Assembly (NCBI GenBank): GCA_914767885.1
Contig: CAJZBQ010000037.1
Span: 682,001-746,000 of the forward strand
DNA: 64,000 nucleotides
Direction: 5' to 3'
From: Blepharisma stoltei
Lineage: Eukaryota; Ciliophora; Heterotrichea; Heterotrichida; Blepharismidae
The notes under the pieces: generated by a model
The model's database searches: none
What the model saw: the letters and a program-made list of their open reading frames with translations, nothing else
Told to the model about the DNA's origin: nothing
In this document: positions 1 through 10,430 of the stretch, piece after piece
Layout of the letters: the number at the start of each line of letters is the position of its first letter
How positions within the stretch are numbered: position 1 is the first letter of the stretch
Made by a program: the position numbers and the translations under genes

Positions 1-307
1 TTTCAACAATAAATTGAGGCTCTGCACATGCTTTAATTTTTGAACAAATTCTATCAGGGCTTAAATACTTGGCAGATAAAGAGCTAACATAAGCAGGCCC
101 ATATAAATGAACGTAGCCTTCACATACTTCTCGGTAGAGATATTTTGAGCAAAGTTCAGTAATAATAATGCTTATACCTTTAAGAACCAGTTTTGAGTTC
201 GCGATCTCTTGAAGTCCTTTGGCAATATTTTGGCAAATAAAGCAGTCATATGGGGTATGAGAATTTACCTGTATTGCGAGTAAACCAATTAATAAGAAAA
301 GTCTCAT
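1..307 (-). CDS. Secreted saposin-like protein, N-terminal part
   Basis: The start codon (305-307) opens a hydrophobic signal peptide (MRLFLLIGLLAIQVNS), and the reading frame stays open to the window edge. The next 85 residues carry six cysteines in saposin-B order (Cys-x2-Cys near the start, a lone Cys, Cys in REVCEGY, then two in ICSKIKAC). The stretch around YGPAYVSSLSAKYLSP resembles the saposin domain at the front of acid sphingomyelinase-type phosphodiesterases. It should be secreted or lysosomal and bind lipid. Whether a catalytic domain follows lies outside the window. Signal peptide and cysteine pattern are seen directly; the family assignment is inference. Confidence 0.6.
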   Translation of the reverse strand, partial: MRLFLLIGLLAIQVNSHTPYDCFICQNIAKGLQEIANSKLVLKGISIIITELCSKYLYREVCEGYVHLYGPAYVSSLSAKYLSPDRICSKIKACAEPQFIVE

Positions 308-381
308 AATTAATAAAGGTGAAAAATAGGGGAATATATATTGATTGTATCTTATTTAATTACAATTAATAAAAAAGCTAC

Positions 382-2019
382 TTATTTTTTTTTGTGATAT
401 TTTCTCTTGTCTTTGTGGCTTAATTGGGCTTTATTTCTGCAGCCTTTTCCGCCTTCCCAGAAATTATTACCTTGATGGGGATCTCCAGCTTTCGTGACTG
501 CTGCTTTGCATCTTCCACAGGACTCTTTTCCAATTGGCTGAAGCATTCCACAGAACCCGCAGACATAGTAATCAGCAGAGGAGGATTTATGGTCAGAAAT
601 TGCATCATGACAAGTGCTGCAAGGGAATATTTTTTGGCAGCAATTGTATTTAAACCATCTATAAGACTGTGAGAAATGCTTACAAGTCCCGTTTTTAGGT
701 AATGGCTTTCCAATGAATTTTTCTTTGTTTTCGCCTTCATTTTTCTTATCTGGTCTTTCGCTTAAAAAGTCTATTCCTTGGATTCTAAAAGACTGTTTTT
801 TAAAGCACTAGCTTTTTTATTGGATTTTTTAATAAATTTAACAAATAATAAAAAATAAGAAAAATGAATAATAATAATTAAACGGAAGGTATTGAGTGCA
901 ATTTTCAGTATAAAGATTGAAGCCTGCAATGTTTAATAAGGCTGATTCTGCTCCACAGTCTGCACATGTGAATTTAAATGATGATTCGCGAAAATCAACA
1001 GGCTTGCAGTTCACAAAATTAGACGTCGCTATCATCAAATCAGTCAACTGATGCATGATTATTGGAAAGATAGTAAATTGAAGTATAAGAGTGCATTGGC
1101 ATTCCCCTGAGCCAAGCAGTGAATTTGTACCGGTTTTTATGTCAAATTCTCCTTGGGTTGTTGATAAAGAAGAAATACTTTGACATCTCATACATTGGAC
1201 ATCTAAAATGCAGCTTTGCAAGGCTCCGCTGCTATAGTTTTTAAAAGTCAAGGCTTGGGCTATTATATTTAGCACGGCCCTATCTCTCATTTCAAATTTT
1301 CTCCTCCTTTGCTTTGTTTCTTTATTAGTCTCATCTTTAAACTCTTCTTTATCTTCTTCATAATCTTCCTCATAATCCTCTGATTTTTCAGTTCCTCTAC
1401 TTTCCTTTCTTAAATTGATATTTTGATTGTTTATTTCTTGAATTTCATTGTTTTCTGCCTCATTTTCATTATTTTCCTCTTTTTCTTCTTCTATTGGCTG
1501 CTTCTTTTCTTCTTCAATTTGTTTTTGTTTTTCAATTTCTTCTTTTCTTTCTCTTATTTTATCTATCGCTTTCCCTGATATTATTTGCATGTGATTGTCT
1601 ATGTATTTCATTGTATAAAATAAACTTTTATATTGTTTTGACAGTTCATTAAAAAAGACTTGCAAGACTTCTTTAAAAACATCAGTGATTTCGTCATTTA
1701 GGATTTTAAATATGCACCCATCTGTATCAAAATTGTCAGGGATTAAGACTTCTAGATGTAGTAATCCTGATTTTTTAACCAAAGGAGAAATATATTCGTG
1801 GACTTCTGATGGATTGGAAAACTTGTGAGTAAATCTTGCGTGGAATGGCTCTATTTCAACGAAAGAGCTTTGGTATTTTCTTTTAATCTGAGCGAATTCT
1901 CTTTCTCTTTCGTCTGTAAGTGATTTTATGTGATTTAAGAATCCGTTGTTCCAGGTCTCCTCATTTACGATAAACCGCGAATATTCGTCCTGAGAAAGCC
2001 CTTTCCCTTTTTTTGACAT
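382..2019 (-). CDS. CHY-type zinc finger protein
   Basis: The first part (838-2019) is acidic and coiled-coil-rich with CxxC motifs (QCMRCQSI, FTCADCGAE). The last part, in another frame, holds a CHY zinc finger: GTCKHF, SYRWFKYNCC, PCSTCHDA, then VCGFCG and ESCGRCK. Removing the 78-bp TA-bounded segment 801-878 joins them as ...CTQYLPFKKQSFRIQG... and gives 519 residues. CHY fingers bind three zinc ions. Related proteins act in ubiquitin ligation or, like yeast Hot13, in the mitochondrial intermembrane space. Here the long N-terminal region suggests a cytosolic or nuclear protein of unknown role. Confidence 0.75.
801..878. other. IES, 78 bp, in CHY zinc finger gene
   Basis: An AT-rich segment between TAs at 801-802 and 879-880 that share the same codon phase. 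It contains in-frame stops. Its removal joins the two halves of the gene in frame. Confidence 0.75.
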
Positions 2020-2358
2020 ATATAAGGCCTGATCAATATGCCAAATATTTAATTAAAAGAAAATATTATCGAGGATTATATTGTCATATAAAAGTAAATT
2101 GCATTTAATCTTCAGGTCGAAATTTAAAAATCATGATTAAATTTATTATTTTAATGTCTTAAATTTTAGAATAAATATTATTTGCAATTTAAGATAGCCC
2201 CATTTTAATATTAAAATACTTATTTTCAACCAATCATAAAGTAAACAAATTCAGACGAATTTTTCTGTATCTAAAGTTTGGTTAAATCAGTTAAAGAATA
2301 TTTTTTCTTTCGCAAAAGCATTTATATGATAACTTAATAATAATAAAATTTGCTTATA
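2020..2358. other. Intergenic, divergent gene starts
   Basis: AT-rich spacer between the divergent starts of the CHY gene and the gene at 2359. I see no coding or repeat signal. Confidence 0.5.
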
Positions 2359-2690
2359 ATGATAAGATCATTGCTTCACAAACAATTCCCAAGGTGCTTC
2401 TCCAGCTTCAAAAACGTGTCAGAAGAGGAATGAAAAGAACTAGAAAAAAAATCAATAAAATCAATGCAGATCTAAGTGTTATAAATAAAAACTTAATTTA
2501 CCTGTCAGCTCAAACAATTACAACGAGTCATCTAGATGAATTTCAAAATGATATAGCATATAAAGTTCTCTTGGGGCTTATCTATGGGGCATTTGGTTTT
2601 GGTTTTTTATATAGTTTTAAATCATTAATGATCAGTCTAAGAACAATTCTTTGCTACCTTATTTTAATATATCTGTTACAAAAATGTTAA
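2359..2690 (+). CDS. Putative mitochondrial membrane protein, frame broken
   Basis: From ATG 2359 the frame reads MIRSLLHKQFPRCFSSFKN, a typical mitochondrial presequence, then SEEEWKELEKK with TGA as Trp. At the A8 run (2444-2451) the sensible reading jumps to the next frame: INKINADLSVINKN..., followed by a hydrophobic span (VLLGLIYGAFGFGFLYSF) and another up to the stop at 2690. One extra A would make it continuous (about 110 residues). It may continue, through an IES, into the repeat-rich frame starting near 2790. No family recognised. Confidence 0.4.
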
Positions 2691-2786
2691 CTATCAACTG
2701 GGACTTAATATAAATTTATTTTGGCAAATTTGCCAGTTAGAGATCGTACTTAGGCGGAAATTCTAATATAGGCTAAAAACCATAAA

Positions 2787-3174
2787 ATAACCTTAAACTA
2801 TCTATAGCAATACTTGAGGTATATTGGCAAATCTCAGCTCAAGGTGATAGCATTTATTCCAAAATTGAGAAAAAAGATGATAATTTGTATAAAAATATTG
2901 AGAGAAAATTTGGAAACTTTGATAAAAATATTGAGAGAAAACTTGAAATTTTGGATGGAAAATCTGAACACTCGGATAAAAATATTTATGGAAAATTTGA
3001 AAATTTGGATAAAACTATTGAGAGAAAATTTGAAAACTTGAATAAAAATATTGAGAGAAAATTTGATACGAGTGATTGAAACTTTAAATCTTTAGTGAAA
3101 AAATTGATTGAAAATTTAAATCATTAGAGTCAAAAATTGATCCAAGAATTGAAGATTTAAAATTAAAGCATTAA
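2787..3174 (+). CDS. Hendecad-repeat coiled-coil segment, 5' end unclear
   Basis: An open frame without its own ATG encodes five or six copies of an 11-residue unit like KNIERKFENLD (about 2890-3075), then SDWNFKSLVKK with TGA as Trp. The A6 run near 3099 again lacks one base: the next frame continues as IDWKFKSLESKIDPRIEDLK to a stop at 3172-3174. Eleven-residue periodicity implies a right-handed or straight coiled coil. It is probably the 3' part of the gene starting at 2359, separated by an IES or intron in 2640-2790 whose ends I could not fix, or a decaying gene. Confidence 0.35.
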
Positions 3175-3222
3175 ATTCTTACCATTAAAACAAAATCTAA
3201 AATTAAGATAAAATAACTGTCT

Positions 3223-3425
3223 TACTTCCCCTTTTGAATCAAGTAATTCTATTAAAAATTTTCCAATATTTTGAAAATTCGCCTCTATTTTTGATCAAGA
3301 GACTCTTATGTACTTTTAAAAAAACCAATCATATATCGTGTTTGTATTTAATTGTTTTCCAAAATATTTATTAGCTCCTTCCTTGATAGGGCAACGGTTT
3401 TAGTTTGATCAAGGATGGGAATTTA
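3223..3425 (+). mobile_element. Decayed MITE, ATCAAG variant
   Basis: Begins TTACTTCCCC...GAATCAAG and ends with the hairpin-like CCTTGAT...TTTGATCAAGGATGGG before TTAC. This resembles a worn copy of the variant MITE at 12184-12746. TAs lie at both ends. Confidence 0.4.
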
Positions 3426-3663
3426 CAATTTTTTAAACTTACTCAGTTGTGATCTCTATTGATCTGCTATTTTTATCCTTAGTTTTATAAGATTCATACA
3501 TGATGTATCGCTTAATGCCTACCTTTTATAGTTGACCAAATACATTATATTTTTCTTTTATATAGCTCAAATTTTATATTTAGTTTTCCAGTAAGAAGAA
3601 TCCAAATAAAGTTTTCTTAAACAAAAAATTAAAAATTCATAAAAACAGCATGAATAAATTTAT

Positions 3664-4050
3664 TAACCCCCCCCCCCTCCGTGAGCGAACAAAACCATTA
3701 GAAAAATCGCCATTTTTTGACCAAAAACCCACCCTCCGTGAGTGAACAAAAATATTTTTAATAGAAAAAATTTTAATAGAAAAAAATTTTGCTATATAAG
3801 TGATAATTAGTATAATGAAATCTAGAGCTAATTCTGTTTAATTTTAAACAAATTGCGTTTTAAAACATAAATTTTGCAAATTAAATTAGTATTTGCTTTC
3901 CCAATTTTTGCAAATTAGGATTTTTTTTAAATTTCGAAAAAAATATTTTTTATAAAATTTATATATAAATTGTTTTTAAAAAAAAAAATTAACCCCCCTC
4001 CGTGAGTGAACAAAATTTTTTTGTTCGCTCACGGAGGGGGGGGGGGAGTA
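3664..4050 (+). mobile_element. MITE (BogoMITE-like), full copy 1
   Basis: A complete copy of the main repeat, bounded by TA at 3664 and 4049. It starts with a poly-C tract and CCTCCGTGAGCGAAC, has a second direct motif copy (CCCTCCGTGAGTGAAC) about 60 bp in, an AT-rich middle (ATATAAGTGATAATTAG), and ends in a perfect hairpin of the motif (GTGAGTGAAC...GTTCGCTCAC) followed by poly-G. It has no open frame that could be a transposase. It lies between genes. Near-identical copies at 29162 and 63716 indicate recent spread. Confidence 0.85.
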
Positions 4051-4306
4051 AGATAAATAAAAACTAAAACAAATATATCTAATAGTTCGCCAGCTTCCAT
4101 GATTCCAAATTTATTTTAAATTAATAAAAAATCATTATAATTTTATTACTACTTATATATGATGCAACTGAAATTTGCATATCTCGACAATCCGTAAAAC
4201 TTAATTTTAATATCAATATATTTTTATTTAGCTCTCTGTTGATAGGATGAATAATTTTATTGTAATATATAGTTTCAATTCATTTTTTAAAACATAGAAG
4301 TATTAT
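4051..4306. other. Intergenic
   Basis: AT-rich; nothing recognisable. Confidence 0.4.
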
Positions 4307-4495
4307 ATGAAGCCCCATTTTCTTATTAAAAAGTCAATTCTTAGCCAAGCTATATTTTGCATGCTTTGCATAAGCTTATATAGAGGACTGCATAATAATA
4401 AAAATGTTTATTATAATGCGATTATTACTCCGGAAGCAAATGCCAAGGCATTTTTTAATACTCAGATATGTGCTAAGAGGAATAAACGAATCTAG
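4307..4495 (+). CDS. Small hypothetical ORF
   Basis: Sixty-two codons starting MKPHFLIKKS, with one short hydrophobic segment (AIFCMLCISLY). Downstream sequence to about 4750 has coding-like stretches in other frames (KLQKQIDKISIEN...), somewhat like the coiled-coil gene at 2359. This could be a worn or IES-interrupted relative of that gene. There is no homology I can name. Confidence 0.2.
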   Translation: MKPHFLIKKSILSQAIFCMLCISLYRGLHNNKNVYYNAIITPEANAKAFFNTQICAKRNKRI

Positions 4496-4768
4496 AGTAG
4501 AAAATCAATAAAATTTATTCAGAAAATTAAAGAAATCTGGATAAGCCCCCTATTTATTAACAGATTAATTTCTAATATAGATTTCATATGGATTCTTTTT
4601 GTGCATATTTATACTTACCATATTTCAACCGTAGGAAATTGCAAAAACAAATCGATAAAATTAGCATTGAAAATAATATTCTCATTAATGATAAATTTCA
4701 ATGAAATAAATTCAAAACTTCTCGAATTGAAAAGCAAAATTAAATCAAGAATTGGTTCATTAATAAAA

Positions 4769-5408
4769 TAATTAAAATATGGCGTCTCCACCTAGCATGA
4801 CCTCCGGCCATGCAACTTCCAAGCACATATTTTAATTATATCCGGCAAGGTTTTTCGAATCTAGAAATGGATGGCAATGCTAGTTAAGCAATTCTGGTAA
4901 TGTACATAGCCTAACCCTTAGTCCAATTTCAAGGTTGGTTTTTGCCTCGAGGGCAAGGAGGGTTCAGATTTGGAAAGAGCAAGCCTAGCAAGGTCTACAG
5001 ATAATACTTAGACCAATCGGGCAACTGTCTGCGTGAAACTGGGCGTTACATCTGGACTTTCCTTTTGCTGAGAGGTCGAACAGAAATTCCATTTTTTGCG
5101 ATTTTTGATTGGCCAACCTCGTTCATCCATTCAGCATGCCGCAGAAGTCCATAGTCCGCCCACTCAACACTAGACCTCATAAAGGGAAGGAGGAGGCGTT
5201 CAAGCAGAGTCTCACTTCATAGATGACATGACATCAGGCGATGAAGAAGAAGAAAGGTAGCGTCCGAGTCGAACACTTGCCCGGCGAATCGTTGCCCCAA
5301 TTCGAACAAGGCAAAGCAGAAGATATCTCAAAGCAGATGAACCGCCTGTATAGGAAGGTCCTTGGTGACTGCGCAACCAATAAGGCAGATGCCACTCTGT
5401 AAGTTTAA
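4769..5408 (+). mobile_element. Retroposon R1 with 14-bp target duplication
   Basis: GTTCATTAATAAAA occurs at 4755-4768 and again at 5409-5422, exactly flanking a GC-richer block. It begins ATAATTAAAATATGGCGTC and ends TAAGTTTAA. Internal stretches (ATCCGGCAAGG, CAATCGGGCAACT, GTGAAACTGG) recur in the copies at 47450 and 48444. No protein is encoded. The duplication and A-rich start with repeat-like tail point to target-primed retroposition. Confidence 0.75.
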
Positions 5409-5444
5409 GTTCATTAATAAAAAATAAGCTAAATGGGCTATCCT

Positions 5445-5765
5445 TAACTTTCCCCTTCCTTGCGAACAAAACAATTAGAAAAATCCCTATTTTTTGCCAA
5501 AAAATCTTTCCTCTGTGAGCGAAAAAAAAAGCTCGATGTATAAGTGACTATTAGCATAATGAAATGTCGAGCTAATTCTGTTTAATTTTAAACAAATTAC
5601 ATTTAAAACATAAATTTTACAAATTAAATTAATATTTGTTTCCAATTGCGAGTTTGGATTTTTTTAAATTTCGATAAAAAGAATTGTACTATGAAAATTA
5701 TATGAAAAAATAACACCTCTGTGAGCAAATTAAAATTTTTTGTTTGTTCGTGGAGGGAGAGAGTA
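5445..5765 (+). mobile_element. MITE, diverged copy 2
   Basis: Starts TTAACTTTCCCC...GCGAACAAAAC and ends TTTGTTCGTGGAGGGAGAGAGTAA, with the family's AT-rich middle (ATAAGTGACTATTAGCATAATG). More worn than copy 1; the 3' hairpin is imperfect. It lies downstream of the cyclin gene. Confidence 0.7.
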
Positions 5766-5831
5766 ACACCTTTTGACTAAATAATATGATGAATACAATG
5801 CTAAATTTTACTTTTTAAAAAATATTAACTA

Positions 5832-6889
5832 CTACTTATTGCTATTTACATGCGGCCCCATAACAATAACAATTTGCGATACCTCAAAGTAGCTTTGTAA
5901 GGAGTATTTTTTCTTGATTGCTTGCAAAGGACTTCTTTCAGCTCCTTGCAGTAGAATACATAAATCTCTTGCGCATGGCTTTAATTCATTTTCTATATAT
6001 GGCGTGTTATTTATAAGTGACTGCGGTCAAATATAGTCACTATTTATGCTTAACCCAATCAATAGCACATTAAAAAAAATTTTTTTTCCAAATATTTGCC
6101 TGAAATTTCTTATTTCTATTTAAAGCTCATACACAATTACAGCACAAGAGATAAAATTTTATTAGCCAGATACACTGCAGACGCAGCAATCATCGACGGC
6201 TTATACCTCATACTTTTATAATCAATGATAGAAAGCTCAATCATATACCTTGCCAAGCAATACGCTCTTTCATTCATCTCTGAAACTCTTGCATACCTCT
6301 CTATAAATTTCAGCGGGCTCACAATTGTGATATTAAAATTCAATTTTTTCAAAATTTCCCTTTCCATCCAAAGAACCTCTTCTTTTGTATAAGTATTATC
6401 AGTGATATATACAAAATCTTTTACTGATGGTGGATAAATTTCTTCATATTTAGAAGCTATTAGCATCGCAGCCACTCCTAAAAGCTGCAATTTGCCTCTA
6501 AGAATCGACGTTTTTTCAAGGTACCTATCAATAAGATTAGCACACAAAAATAAAGTTTCAGGGAGAAGCTTAAATTTTAAGTGGACTCCAACAAGCCAGT
6601 CAAGCAAAATCCCTCTCATCTTTTCATTGATATCAGTTTGGAATTTCATATAACCATATTGAGGAAGATATTGACTTTCAATGCTATTAAGATAAGAAAA
6701 AATTTCTTTTGCGTAGTCACCAAGTCTTTGAGGGTTATGGGAGTCTGATGTATCTGGATCGAGCGGGCGAAGGAAATTTTTTGTGATCTCGGTGCCGAAG
6801 GAGCGGGAATTATTGAGAGAAAATTGAGGTTTTTCTTTTAAAATTGCGTTTTCTTTGTCTTCTAAGATTTTTGTGAGTTTTGAGTTCAT
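5832..6889 (-). CDS. Mitotic (A/B-type) cyclin
   Basis: A 316-residue cyclin. The first cyclin box is clear: MRGILLDWLVGVHLKFKL, ETLFLCANLIDRYLE, then SKYEEIYPPSVKDF. The second box begins SPLKFIERYAR. Directly read, the protein would stop at ...ANKILSLVL. Removing 6045-6151 (107 bp, TA at each end in matching phase) continues it as ANKILNSDYIWPQSL...ELKPCARDLC, a normal cyclin C-terminus, and the total length becomes a multiple of three. It activates a CDK for mitosis or meiosis. No clear destruction box (RxxLxxI/V) is seen at the N-terminus. Confidence 0.9.
6045..6151. other. IES, 107 bp, in cyclin gene
   Basis: TA at 6045-6046 and 6152-6153, both at codon positions 2-3. The segment contains a premature TAA. 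Its removal restores the cyclin C-terminus. Confidence 0.8.
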
Positions 6890-6968
6890 CTCGTTTTAAT
6901 ATTTTATTTAACTGTTTAACGGTCTTTTTATTAAAAAGATACTTTACCTTAATAAACTGTTAAATTTA

Positions 6969-7834
6969 TTATCTCTTTAAATGGGCATAATATCTATAAA
7001 TCAAACGAAGTAGATCTTTATAAGCTTCATCGAGATCATCATTGGTAATGAAATGTGGGAAAACACTTGGATTTGACCTTGCTGTATTAATTTCTAATTC
7101 TGCATTTCTAAGCCTGATTCTTAAAGTGTCATCATTATCAGTTCCTCTTCCTCTCAGCCTATCTTCTAAATCTTTAATGGTTTTTGGCATAACAAAAACC
7201 CTATTAAACTCAATATTTGCATCATAAATTTTTATAGCGCCTTGTACATCAATATCCAAGATGCAGATTTTTCCTCTTGACTTGATATCTTCAACTGCAG
7301 CTTTTGAAGTCCCATAATAATTCTCGTGGACTTCTGCCCACTCAATGAAGTCTCCAGCTTCAATTTTTGACTTAAATTCTTCTTTTGTAATAAAATACTC
7401 TCATATGTCTAAATTGAGGCGTAATTTTTTATGTAAATTTTATATTAATTTTTAATTGATATAGTATAATATTCAACTCCATTTTGTTCAGCACCTCTAG
7501 GCTTTCTTGTTGTGGATGAGATAGAGAATTCGAAAACCCCTGGGAATTGGTTCATCAATGCTTTAATTAAAGTAGATTTTCCTACACCTGAAGGCCCAAT
7601 TAAAGCTAGAGGGTTGAGCGATGGGGTTGGGCTAGATTTAGAAAAATATTCACGAGCAAAAGTGGTTATGTCTTGAGGCTTATGATTCAGCAATTCAGTA
7701 ATAAAATCGTTAAGGATCTGCTGAAGTTCTGGATGCTGAGTAATGTAATCATCTTGGATATGGGACAGCTGAATAACTCTTTCGTCGATAATTGAGTTTT
7801 GTTGGGCGTTTAAGATATCTGCTGGGTTCTCCAT
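6969..7834 (-). CDS. Guanylate kinase with N-terminal RIIa-type docking domain
   Basis: After removal of 7396-7469 this is a 263-residue protein. Residues about 30-65 (HPELQQILNDFITELL, then DITTFAREYF) match the RIIa/Dpy-30 dimerisation-docking helix pair. Then comes a guanylate kinase: P-loop GPSGVGKSTL, STTRKPRGAEQNGVEYF, EAGDFIEWAEVHENYYGTS, ILDIDVQGA and the lid RLRGRGTDNDD. It phosphorylates GMP to GDP. The docking domain is typical of nucleotide kinases anchored on axonemes, so a ciliary location is likely by inference. Confidence 0.9.
7396..7469. other. IES, 74 bp, in guanylate kinase gene
   Basis: TA at 7396-7397 and 7470-7471, both at codon positions 1-2. Excision converts GVEYYTISIKN-stop into the family motif GVEYFITKEEF. 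Confidence 0.85.
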
Positions 7835-7986
7835 ATTATAATAAACTATTTTATATTGATTTAAACTATTTTATATTGATTTAAACAATTTTAGTAAGCT
7901 AAAATTTTTAATTTAAAAAAAATAATAAGAAAAGAACTCAATGTAGCACAGTTTATTGGATTATAAAATTATTTAAAAACTATCAA

Positions 7987-8933
7987 CTACCTTTTAGAGA
8001 GCAGGTCTATGATTTTTTCTTCTAACTCCAAAGGTTCTTGTGTTGGTCCATAATAATCAACAATATATCCTTCTCTGTCCAACAGAAACTTTCCAAAATT
8101 CCACCCAATTAGCATTCCACGTAAGCGGGATTTTTTTCTTAAAAATCTACACAAACCGCATGCATTTTTCCCATTTACTTCAACTTCGCCAAAGTTTACA
8201 TTTATTTGTTTTTTTAAATGTCCGGATTCATGTTTCTGTTTATATAGGCCCATTTCTCGGAATTGCTCACAAGGAAAGCCTAGAATGCAAAGGCCTTTTT
8301 CGCTATATTTTGTATAAAGCTCATTTAGCTGGCTTTGTTTTTACTTGCCAATTGGCAACCGCTCGCAATATTTACAATAATCATAACACTTCCAGAATAT
8401 TTAGAAAATTTGATAGGATTATCCTCATAAATAAAATGGCATTCGGTTCAAGTGAAATTAGCTCCGCTAATTTTCTCTCCATCAAGCAATTTTATTTATG
8501 GGGTTGGGTTTTACCTCGAGAACTTCTGCACAGCAACAGCGGTTTAACTCTGGGGATAACCAGAAGAACTGTTCCTCAGTACACTCAAGAGACTCAGGTC
8601 TTTAGCCCTCAGCACACCCGAGGAAGGTGACCCTTAGGCCGAACACGCGCTGGAGCTGAGTCGGAATAAAGCCGTGACGGTAGAGAAGTCCATCGAAGCC
8701 GGAACGCTTTATTTGCCCGTACCTTGGTGAATCAAAGTGGACCGATCCAGAGGTCCATGGCCCGACACGTGGACAAATATGGTGGCAGCTCTGGACAAGG
8801 GCTACCCCGTAGTGAGCGTAAAACGTTATAAATTAATTAAGATTAAGATAGGATTATCCTCGCTATCAGGGAGTTCGAATTCATATATTGAATTTTGTTT
8901 GATGTCTGGCTCTTTACTGTCACTGCAACCCAT
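7987..8933 (-). CDS. Glutathione peroxidase, N-myristoylated form
   Basis: The N-terminus MGCSDSKEP fits N-myristoylation plus palmitoylation. The enzyme follows: VMIIVNIASGC (catalytic Cys), QLNELYTKYSEKGL, ILGFPCEQF (catalytic Gln), IGWNFGKFLLDREG (catalytic Trp). It reduces peroxides, probably with thioredoxin since it is a cysteine GPx. A retroposon splits it: removing 8414-8848 between TAs of the duplicated target GATAGGATTATCCTC rejoins DSEDNPIKFSKYSG. One A is missing in a run at 8338-8342; with it the protein has 170 residues, the normal size. Confidence 0.88.
8427..8846 (+). mobile_element. Retroposon R2 inside GPx gene
   Basis: Flanked by identical 15-bp copies of GATAGGATTATCCTC (8412-8426 and 8847-8861). 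Starts ATAAATAAAATGGCATTCGG and ends with the tail AATTAATTAAGATTAA. It is GC-rich compared with the gene and carries stop codons in the gene's frame. The duplicated target contains two TAs, so excision between equivalent TAs (435 bp) restores the coding sequence exactly. Confidence 0.85.
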
Positions 8934-9227
8934 AGAAAATTTGTATAGTGATTAATAAATTATTAAAAAAAATTAAGCCTAAAAGAACTGTGAAAAAAAC
9001 GAAAATGCCTCATAGAGCTCATGTATTATATAGAAATTTTATTAATCCTTATTATTATTTTATAAAAATCTTTTTTCTGTAAAAATAAATATATGAAATA
9101 ATTAATCGATAAAATAATTAAGGCTTCAATATATCTTTTAGCTTAATTATTTTATAAATTTGCTATAATATATTAAATATAATATATCAGAATCAAAATT
9201 ATGTTTATTCTAATTTAAATAATTTAG
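8934..9227. promoter_or_regulatory. Divergent promoter region GPx/Rpn13
   Basis: The 294-bp AT-rich spacer lies between two divergent start codons and should hold both promoters. TATA-like stretches (TATAATATATTAAATATAATATA) sit about 45-65 bp upstream of the Rpn13 start. No other motif can be assigned. Confidence 0.35.
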
Positions 9228-10397
9228 ATGTCAGAGTCTCCACAGCTCAGAAATGAAAGTATCAAATTTGAGTGTTTGGCAGGCCGTATGATGCAAGTTG
9301 AAGGAAAAGTAAAGCCAGATCAGAGGAAGGGAAAAATAAGACTTAGTTTAGATGATCAAGGGATGATGCATTTTCAATGGATTGATCTGGCTACTGGGAA
9401 CATTGAAGAAGATATAGTAGTATTTACTTTTGATGGATTCTATAAAGTTTTACAGACAAAAAGTAGAGTTTATTTGCTTGAATACTCTGGAGAAAGAGCC
9501 TTCTATTGGTTTCAAGAACCAGATCCTTCAAAAGATCTAGACATCTGCAAATCTATTGACGACCTCATAAAAAATCAAGAAATCAACGATGATCCTGAGC
9601 CCGCTTCAATTCCAGAGCCTCAAAGACCTCAGCCCGACAACGCGAATCCTCTAGCTAAAATTTTAGCCCAATTTTCTCAAGGACGTATCGAGCATACCCC
9701 ATCCCTTGATAAAATTCTGACCCCAGAAGTCCTCGATTCTCTTTCTCAAGACCCTGAATTTCAAGAAGTTTTAATCCCGTATCCTTTACTCAGATATTTA
9801 CCTGAAGGACAAAATTCAGCTGATTTTTTACGAGAAAATCTCCTTACTCCCCCCCTTCGTGAGTGAACAAAACCATTAGAAAAATCGCTATTTTTTGCCC
9901 AAAAGTGAACAAAAATTTTTTTAATAGAAAATTTTTTTTATGAAAAAAAAAAATTTGAGATATAAGTGATATTTAGTATAATGAAATCTAGAGCTGATTC
10001 TGTTTAATTTAAACGAATTGCTTTTTTAAAACATAAATTTTATATATTTGCTTTCAAATTTTGCGAATTAGGATTTTTTTTAAATTTCGAAAAAAAAATA
10101 TTTTTATAAAAATTTATATATAAATTTTTTTAAAAAAAAAATTAACCCCCCTCCGTGATTGAACAAAATTTTTTTGTTCACTCACGAAGGGGGGGAGTTA
10201 GCCCTCAGCTTCAGCAAGCTTTAAAAGTGATTTCTGCTGCAATAAATAGCGAAGCAGGACTTGCTGTGATAAGTTCATTAGGACTTCATCAATACATTCC
10301 TCCCATGAATGAATACGGAGATTGTAAGAATTATTTAGTTATCGATGCTTTGATTAAAGCTATACAAAGGAAAGCAGACGCAAACAGAAGGGAATAA
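9228..10397 (+). CDS. RPN13: Proteasomal ubiquitin receptor Rpn13/ADRM1
   Basis: Residues about 10-115 form the Pru domain: IKFECLAGRMM, KGKIRLSLDDQGMMHFQW, then YLLEYSGERAFYWFQEP, the loop region that binds ubiquitin and Rpn2. A linker and a C-terminal DEUBAD domain follow (LSPQLQQALKVISAAINS, GLAVISSLGL), which recruits the deubiquitinase UCH37. A MITE splits the DEUBAD domain. Excising 9845-10198 gives ...RENLLSPQLQQ... and 271 residues. The protein docks on the proteasome base and captures ubiquitylated substrates. Confidence 0.93.
9845..10200 (+). mobile_element. MITE copy 3, IES in Rpn13
   Basis: TA at 9845-9846 and 10199-10200. Starts ACTCCCCCCCTTCGTGAG and ends with the GTGATTGAAC...GTTCACTCAC hairpin and GGGGGGAGTTA. 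Excision of 354 bp restores Rpn13 in frame. The second motif copy near 9900 is worn. Confidence 0.9.
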
Positions 10398-10430
10398 TAA
10401 GTATTAGATTAGAGATTTCATTAATTAAAG

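Noticed and set aside
8040-8630. 196-codon plus-strand frame
   Set aside because: Antisense shadow of the glutathione peroxidase gene running into the retroposon.
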